Positions 59,108 through 64,000 of a stretch of 64,000 nucleotides of DNA are shown here, in pieces (position 1 is the stretch's first letter; every line of letters starts with the position of its first letter). Origin of the DNA: Bilifractor porci (lineage in GTDB: Bacteria > Bacillota > Clostridia > Lachnospirales > Lachnospiraceae); the NCBI RefSeq assembly GCF_009696005.1, contig NZ_VUMV01000006.1:62001-126000 (forward strand), read 5' to 3'. The translations under genes and the position numbers were made by a program. The notes under the pieces were generated by a model. The model did not search any database, had not been told where the DNA came from, and saw nothing but the letters and a program-made list of their open reading frames with translations.

Positions 59108-60598
59108 GTGAAAAAAGAGAAAATACTGCCATCCTTCATTTATCTGTACCTGTCACTGCCCATTCTGATTCTGATACTTGGCTGGATAAAGCTTTATCTG
59201 GCCGTGCCGCTGGCCGTGGCCTTGGTCTGGTGCTGCTGCCGTGCGGTTCGCGGAGAGAGTGCTTTCTGGACACCGCAGTGGAACCGCGATATGGTCCGCA
59301 GAGCAGTTTTCATTGTCCTTATCCTTGCGCTCTGGGTTTATTTCGCGGGAATCGGCGGGCTTGCATGGCAGAACCCGGATCATTACTACAGAAATGAGAT
59401 CTTTCATATTCTAGTGGACAAGCCCTGGCCGGTCAGGGTTTCAGAAGAAGGTGTGATAAGGGCGCTTAACTATTACATCGGCTTCTGGATGCCGGCGGCG
59501 GCTTTCGGCAAGATCTTCGGCCTTTCCGCAGGTTTTCTCTTTCAGGCTTTCTGGGCTGTTCTCGGACTTGGTCTTGTGTACACTTGTATCTGCGATCATC
59601 TCAGACGGTTTGAGAAGTGGCCTCTGGCAGTGTTTATTTTTTTCAGCGGTCTGGACGTTGTCGGTGATATTTTGTGGAAGCGGGATGCCTCGGATATCTT
59701 CAGCACCTACCACCTGGAGTGGTGGAGTGCAGATTTCTGGGAATACTCGGCATTTACCACAGACCTGTTCTGGGTGTTCAATCAGGTCATTTATGCATGG
59801 CTGATCCTTCTTCTTCTGATGCGGCAGAAGGATAATCGCAGGATTGTCCTGATCTGGAGCTTCGGTTTGTTTACCTGCTCCCTTCCCTTTGTGGGAATGA
59901 TCCCCTATCTGATCTGGCTGATGTTCCGGAATTTCCGGGATCAGCGGCGTGCCGTGTCAGGGAAAGCAGGAAGAGCGGGAAAAAAGACAGAGAAAAAGCT
60001 GTGGGGAGAGACGGCAGCAGCATGGATTCGCGGCCTGTTTACACTGGAAAATGTGCTGGGAGGGGGAATCGTAGGACTTCTCAGCTACAGTTACATCCGG
60101 ACATCCTCAACCTCACAGAATTCGCTGCTTTTCCTTCCCGGAAAAATCTCCCTGATGAATTATGTCTTTTTTTGTATTCTGGAATTCGGCGTGTACGCCA
60201 TTGCTGTGTACCGGTACCGGAAAAACCAGAAGCTGTACTGGATGACCATTGTTATCTTATTCCTCTGCGCCTTTATCCGTGTGGGAACCGGGCCGGATTT
60301 CAGTATGCGCGCCAGCATCCCCGCGCTGACCGTATTGTATCTGATGGTTGTGGACGCGCTGGCAGAGTCTTCGCGGAAAAAGGAATGGAAGGTATTCATT
60401 CCGTTGGTTCTGCTTCTCTGCATCGGGGCGGTTACGCCCATTCATGAGATGGCAAGAACGGTGGAGGGAAATGCCCAGTACTATGAACAGAATCAGCCTC
60501 TGACAAAAATTTTTGTACAGGAGTCCCAGGTGATGCAGAGCCATAACTTTTCTTCCAATGCGGATGAGAACTTTTTCTACAAATACCTGGCCCGGTAA
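59108..60598 (+). CDS. Polytopic membrane protein of unknown function, GT-C-like topology
   Basis: A 496-residue protein with about twelve predicted helices. NPDHYYRNEIFHILVD after the third helix is an acidic first loop, and the pattern of alternating helices with short loops resembles GT-C or polymerase proteins. There is no clear family motif. It starts with GTG behind GAGGGGAG. It heads the operon that continues with the anchored MBL hydrolase, a GtrB-like glycosyltransferase and a CapK-like ligase. It is therefore a candidate for the external glycosyl transfer step that uses the GtrB product. This is inference. Confidence 0.62.
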   Translation: MKKEKILPSFIYLYLSLPILILILGWIKLYLAVPLAVALVWCCCRAVRGESAFWTPQWNRDMVRRAVFIVLILALWVYFAGIGGLAWQNPDHYYRNEIFHILVDKPWPVRVSEEGVIRALNYYIGFWMPAAAFGKIFGLSAGFLFQAFWAVLGLGLVYTCICDHLRRFEKWPLAVFIFFSGLDVVGDILWKRDASDIFSTYHLEWWSADFWEYSAFTTDLFWVFNQVIYAWLILLLLMRQKDNRRIVLIWSFGLFTCSLPFVGMIPYLIWLMFRNFRDQRRAVSGKAGRAGKKTEKKLWGETAAAWIRGLFTLENVLGGGIVGLLSYSYIRTSSTSQNSLLFLPGKISLMNYVFFCILEFGVYAIAVYRYRKNQKLYWMTIVILFLCAFIRVGTGPDFSMRASIPALTVLYLMVVDALAESSRKKEWKVFIPLVLLLCIGAVTPIHEMARTVEGNAQYYEQNQPLTKIFVQESQVMQSHNFSSNADENFFYKYLAR

Positions 60599-60732
60599 AT
60601 AATGTATCGATACAGCATCTGCCAAAATGAAAAAACGCATCCCGGATGCCGCAGAGGCGGTCTGTATACAGAACAGAGTAGAACTATCGGAACGAGGCGG
60701 GTAAGCCAGAAAAGGAAGCGTAAAGGAGAAAG

Positions 60733-61701
60733 ATGGACAACAAAGGAAACAGGCAGCCGGGCGGAAACGGCTGGAAAAAACTGGCGGTGCTGGAACTGGT
60801 GCTGCTTCTGGTTCTGTGCTGCGCCGCAGGAGGTGTTTTTTATCTGCGCAGAAAAGCTGCGCGGGCACAGAAGGATTCGGCCCGGAGAGAATGGACGGTA
60901 ACGCAGTATGCAGGCTCTGGAGATGGCCTGCAGTCCATGTTTTATTCCATCACTGATACGGCGGGACATCTGGTAGTCATAGACGGAGGCTGGGAGCAGG
61001 ACGAGGCAGCTGTCCGTCAGCTGCTGCAGGCTTACGGCAATCATGTGGATGCGTGGATTGTCACACACGCGCACCCGGATCATGTCGGAGCCCTGAACGC
61101 TATTCTTGCCGATAATGAAACCGGAACGGATCAGAAGGTTGATATTGATACCATCTACACGGTCGAGGTAAACCGGGAGCGATACGAAGCAACCGCAAAG
61201 GATTACGATGTGGTTTCCGCCTATGAGAATTTTATCAGCCATACGGAGAAACTTTCCAATGTGGTATACTTAAAAGACAATGACACGCTGGATCTGATCG
61301 GGTTAAGCATGAAGGTATTTAATTCCTGGAATGAAAAGGTCGACGCCATGAAAAACAATCTTCTGAACAACGGCTCCCTTATGTTCCGGATTTCCGGGGA
61401 GCAGAACAGCATGCTTTTCTGCGCGGACGTACAATCCCAGATGGAGAGCGATATCCTTGCCGAGCACCGGGAAGAGCTTCCCTCCGATTATATTCAGCTG
61501 GGACATCACGGAAATTGGGGACTCACCATGGACTTTTACAGCCAGGTCAATCCGAAAGCTGTGTTTTTTGACGCGCCGTCCTCGGTGATTGACAATGAGC
61601 AGGAAAACTACGATGGGTATCAGCTGAGGGATGAGCTGACGGCACGGGGCTGCACGATATTCCGGTGGGGAAGCGCCCCAAATGCCGTTACGCTCCGGTG
61701 A
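60733..61701 (+). CDS. Membrane-anchored metallo-beta-lactamase-fold hydrolase (ComEC-domain-like)
   Basis: A 322-residue protein with one N-terminal helix (about 17-38) that places the catalytic part outside. The metal site is clear: VTHAHPDHVGA (HxHxDH) near residue 115, an Asp in LFCADVQ, and LGHHGNWG. This resembles the MBL domain of ComEC and related phosphodiester hydrolases rather than antibiotic beta-lactamases. In a cell-surface operon it might cut a phosphodiester in a teichoic-acid-like or lipid-linked polymer. An enzyme acting on DNA or a signalling nucleotide is also possible. AAAGGAGAAAG precedes the ATG. Confidence 0.83.
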   Translation: MDNKGNRQPGGNGWKKLAVLELVLLLVLCCAAGGVFYLRRKAARAQKDSARREWTVTQYAGSGDGLQSMFYSITDTAGHLVVIDGGWEQDEAAVRQLLQAYGNHVDAWIVTHAHPDHVGALNAILADNETGTDQKVDIDTIYTVEVNRERYEATAKDYDVVSAYENFISHTEKLSNVVYLKDNDTLDLIGLSMKVFNSWNEKVDAMKNNLLNNGSLMFRISGEQNSMLFCADVQSQMESDILAEHREELPSDYIQLGHHGNWGLTMDFYSQVNPKAVFFDAPSSVIDNEQENYDGYQLRDELTARGCTIFRWGSAPNAVTLR

Positions 61702-61775
61702 AAAATGCGCCGCCGCGGGGCGCGAGACTTTCCAGTGGGATAACCGGCGAAAAATGAGAGGGACAAGAGACATTT

Positions 61776-62813
61776 ATGAAAACTGTCAGTATTCTGATTC
61801 CTACGTATAATGAAAAAGATAATATCGCTGCGATGGTAGAAGCCTGCCGCAGCCAGATCAAAGATCATCTTCCGGGATACGGATACGAGATTGTCATGAT
61901 CGACAACGCGTCTACAGACGGCACCAGAGAGATCGAAGAAAAACTCTGCCGGGAGGATCCCTGCGTCAAGGCGATTTTTAACGCGAAGAACTTCGGACCG
62001 TTTAACTCCCCGTATTACGGCCTCCTGCAGACAACGGGGGACTGCACGGTCAAAATAGCCGCGGATTTCCAGGAGCCGCCGGAACTGATTCCGGAGATGG
62101 TGCATTACTGGGAGCAGGGTTACAAGCTGGTGGTAACACAGAAAACCACCAGCGAGGAAAGCCGTCTGATGTATTCCGTTCGGTCCTTTTACTATAAGCT
62201 GCTTCGGAAAATGTCTGATGTGGAGATGATCAATCAGTACACTGGATTTGGTCTTTATGACCAGTCTTTTATTGCGTTTATGCGTTCCCTGAATGATCCG
62301 ACGCCGTTTCTGCGGGGAATTGTGGCGGAATATGGCTATAAAATGAAAACGATTCAATACAGCCAGAAAAAAAGGCGAACCGGGAAATCGCATCATAACT
62401 TCATGTCGCTCTATGACGGCGCCATGCTCAGTATGACATCCTATACAAAAATCGGACTCAGAATTGCTACCTTTCTCGGATTTATTGTCGCGTTTGCCAG
62501 TGTCGTGATTGGCATTATCTATCTGGTGCTGAAGCTGATCTACTGGGACCGCTTCCTCGCCGGACAGGCGCCCACGATGATCGGCATGTTTTTCCTGGGC
62601 GCTGTCATTCTTATTTTTCTGGGGCTGATGGGAGAGTACGTGATCAGCATTAACAAGCGGCTGATGAACCGCCCGCTGGTGCTTGAGGAAGAACGACTTA
62701 ATTTCTCCGAAGAAGATTACCGGAAAGGGCAGGTCGGCGTGCCGAAAACAGTGGAGAGGATCGAGCCGGAGATGATTCAGGCGGCAGAAGAGCAGGGAGA
62801 CCGGAAGGAATGA
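61776..62813 (+). CDS. GtrB-like polyprenyl-phosphate glycosyltransferase
   Basis: A 345-residue GT2 membrane enzyme that puts a sugar on undecaprenyl phosphate. The cytosolic GT domain has SILIPTYNEKDNI, MIDNASTDGT and KIAADFQEPPELI (the DxD-like site). VEMINQYTGFGLYD and RRTGKSHHNF are typical GtrB/DPM1 features. Two helices near 230-255 and 270-295 match the membrane part of GtrB, and a charged tail of about 45 residues follows. The product would be flipped by a GtrA-like protein, not seen here, and used by GT-C enzymes such as those at 50439 or 59108. Its stop overlaps the next ATG (ATGA). Confidence 0.88.
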   Translation: MKTVSILIPTYNEKDNIAAMVEACRSQIKDHLPGYGYEIVMIDNASTDGTREIEEKLCREDPCVKAIFNAKNFGPFNSPYYGLLQTTGDCTVKIAADFQEPPELIPEMVHYWEQGYKLVVTQKTTSEESRLMYSVRSFYYKLLRKMSDVEMINQYTGFGLYDQSFIAFMRSLNDPTPFLRGIVAEYGYKMKTIQYSQKKRRTGKSHHNFMSLYDGAMLSMTSYTKIGLRIATFLGFIVAFASVVIGIIYLVLKLIYWDRFLAGQAPTMIGMFFLGAVILIFLGLMGEYVISINKRLMNRPLVLEEERLNFSEEDYRKGQVGVPKTVERIEPEMIQAAEEQGDRKE

Positions 62814-64000
62814 AAAAGAACAGAAAAGATACACCGGGAGAAAAGCTTCGCTGGACGGGATTTTTTGTGCGTGACAGGCTGAAGGACCACGGCCTGGCAA
62901 GGCGTCAGCTGGAGGCGGATTTATACGCGTACCGACACGGGACATCTGTGCAGGAAACCAGACAGAAACTGGGCGCGCTGATTGATCATGCGGTGCGCAC
63001 CACCGGGTTTTATAAAGACTACGATCCCCGGACCCCGCTGGAACAGCTTCCGGTTGTAGATAAAGATACCTTCCGGAATCACTACCGGGAGTTCCTTTCC
63101 TCCGATTACACGGACGCGAAGGATAACCGCCTGATGTCTACCAGCGGATCCACGGGAACGCCTCTGACGATGGTGCAGAACCACGGCAAGGCCGTCTGTG
63201 ATCAGGCAGACGGGGCGGCCATGGGGGTGCTCGCCGGTTATCGGATCGGTGAGAAGATGGCAATGCTCCGGGTATGGGTCAGAAACGTGCAGAAGGGAAA
63301 ACTTCAGCAGATGGCGGAAAACAGCATCATGATGGACAGCTCATCCCTGTCCGATGTTTCCATGCAGTCCATGCTGGATGTCCTGAAGAGGGAAAAAGTC
63401 AAATGCCTGATCGGCTATGCGTCCGCGATAGGGGAACTGAGCGATTATATCCGCAGGAACCATATTTCCACGGAAGAATTCTCTCTCCATTCCATCATCC
63501 CGATTTCCGAGACCATGCCGGATCCGGTAAGAAAACAGCTGCAGGAGCAGTTCGGCCTTCCGGTTCAGTCCTGGTATTCCAATGAGGAAAATGGGATCAT
63601 GGGAGTTCAGGAAAAATATTCGGATGCCTATTACATCAACTCCGAGAGCTATTACTATGAAATCCTGAAGCTGGATTCGGATGAACCCGCGGAGAACGGA
63701 GAGGTGGGGAGGATCGTCATCACAGATTTGAACAACTACGCCTTTCCTGTCATACGCTACGCAAACGGAGATACGGCAGCCGCCAGATATACAGAAAAAG
63801 ACGGAAGGTTCCGCCTGGAACTCACCGAGCTGTACGGGCGCCGGAGTGATATGCTATATGATACGCAGGGAAAAGCGGTTACTCCGTATGTGATTACCAA
63901 TAATCTCTGGAATGTAGACGGGGTCAGGCAGTATCAGTTTATCCAGGACGGAATAAAAGAGTACACACTGAAACTAAACGGGGATAAAGACCGGATGGAT
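62810..64000 (+). CDS. CapK/PaaK-like adenylate-forming ligase, 3' end outside window
   Basis: The first 397 codons of an ANL-superfamily protein resembling phenylacetate-CoA ligase and the CapK proteins of capsule loci. MSTSGSTGTPLTM (about 106-118) is the phosphate-binding loop. SWYSNEENGIMG lies where the adenine-binding motif sits, IRYANGDTA carries the ribose-binding Asp, and ELYGRRSDML the hinge. PaaK activates carboxylic acids through an adenylate. In glycan clusters the substrate may be an amino acid or an acyl group used to decorate sugars, which is unproven. It overlaps the GtrB-like gene by four bases. The C-terminal lid domain lies past the edge. Confidence 0.85.
   Translation, partial: MKKNRKDTPGEKLRWTGFFVRDRLKDHGLARRQLEADLYAYRHGTSVQETRQKLGALIDHAVRTTGFYKDYDPRTPLEQLPVVDKDTFRNHYREFLSSDYTDAKDNRLMSTSGSTGTPLTMVQNHGKAVCDQADGAAMGVLAGYRIGEKMAMLRVWVRNVQKGKLQQMAENSIMMDSSSLSDVSMQSMLDVLKREKVKCLIGYASAIGELSDYIRRNHISTEEFSLHSIIPISETMPDPVRKQLQEQFGLPVQSWYSNEENGIMGVQEKYSDAYYINSESYYYEILKLDSDEPAENGEVGRIVITDLNNYAFPVIRYANGDTAAARYTEKDGRFRLELTELYGRRSDMLYDTQGKAVTPYVITNNLWNVDGVRQYQFIQDGIKEYTLKLNGDKDRMD

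Overview
The window looks like a chromosomal segment of a Gram-positive member of the Clostridia, most likely a Lachnospiraceae-type gut anaerobe. Support comes from the cysS-mrnC-rlmB-sigH gene order, a sporulation-type SigH, three wall proteins built on Clostridial hydrophobic (ChW) repeats, strong AGGAGG-type ribosome sites with frequent TTG and GTG starts, and a base composition near half GC. No rRNA, tRNA, insertion sequence, phage gene or CRISPR array was seen.

Left part (1-11911), mostly housekeeping: the start of a divergent uroporphyrinogen-decarboxylase-like gene, deoC, a convergent HAD phosphatase, an aldo/keto reductase, a nitrilase-family amidase, mutY, a small PIN-domain toxin module with its own promoter and terminator, a lone family 2 glycosyltransferase, then ispF, cysS, mrnC, rlmB and sigH.

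Middle part (11914-53150), a surface-glycan region of about 41 kb. A consensus promoter right behind sigH is followed by a roughly 200-nt leader that can form seven hairpins in series, then a polyprenyl-phosphate phosphoglycosyltransferase, a glycosyltransferase, two half-size EamA/SMR-like transporters, wecE and a flavoprotein. Next come an LCP ligase, rmlA, rmlB, rmlD, a glycosyltransferase, a ChW-repeat C39 peptidase, a membrane gene interrupted by one in-frame stop, a double phosphoglycosyltransferase whose first domain has lost its catalytic Glu, a Wzy-like polymerase, a Wzz-like protein and more membrane proteins. A repeat array with its own promoter precedes a displaced rmlC. Then follow a Wzm/Wzt-type ABC exporter with a carbohydrate-binding tail on the ATPase, a methyltransferase fused to what looks like a kinase fold, three very large tandem GT2 enzymes, and GT-C-like and YfhO membrane proteins.

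Right part (53185-64000): two further ChW wall enzymes (an L,D-transpeptidase and a GH25 muramidase) with the same six-repeat layout as the C39 protein, an anchored protein of unknown function, a strong terminator, then a new operon of membrane protein, anchored metallo-beta-lactamase-fold hydrolase, GtrB-like glycosyltransferase and a CapK/PaaK-like ligase cut by the window edge.

Working model: RmlABCD make dTDP-L-rhamnose, and RmlAB with WecE make dTDP-Fuc4N. The tandem GT2 enzymes build a backbone. The ABC exporter moves it out, perhaps gated by a methyl/phosphate cap added by the methyltransferase-kinase fusion. A second, Wzy-type route may share the region, although no Wzx flippase is visible. 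LCP joins polymer to peptidoglycan, GT-C/YfhO/GtrB proteins decorate it outside the membrane, and the ChW enzymes remodel the wall around it.
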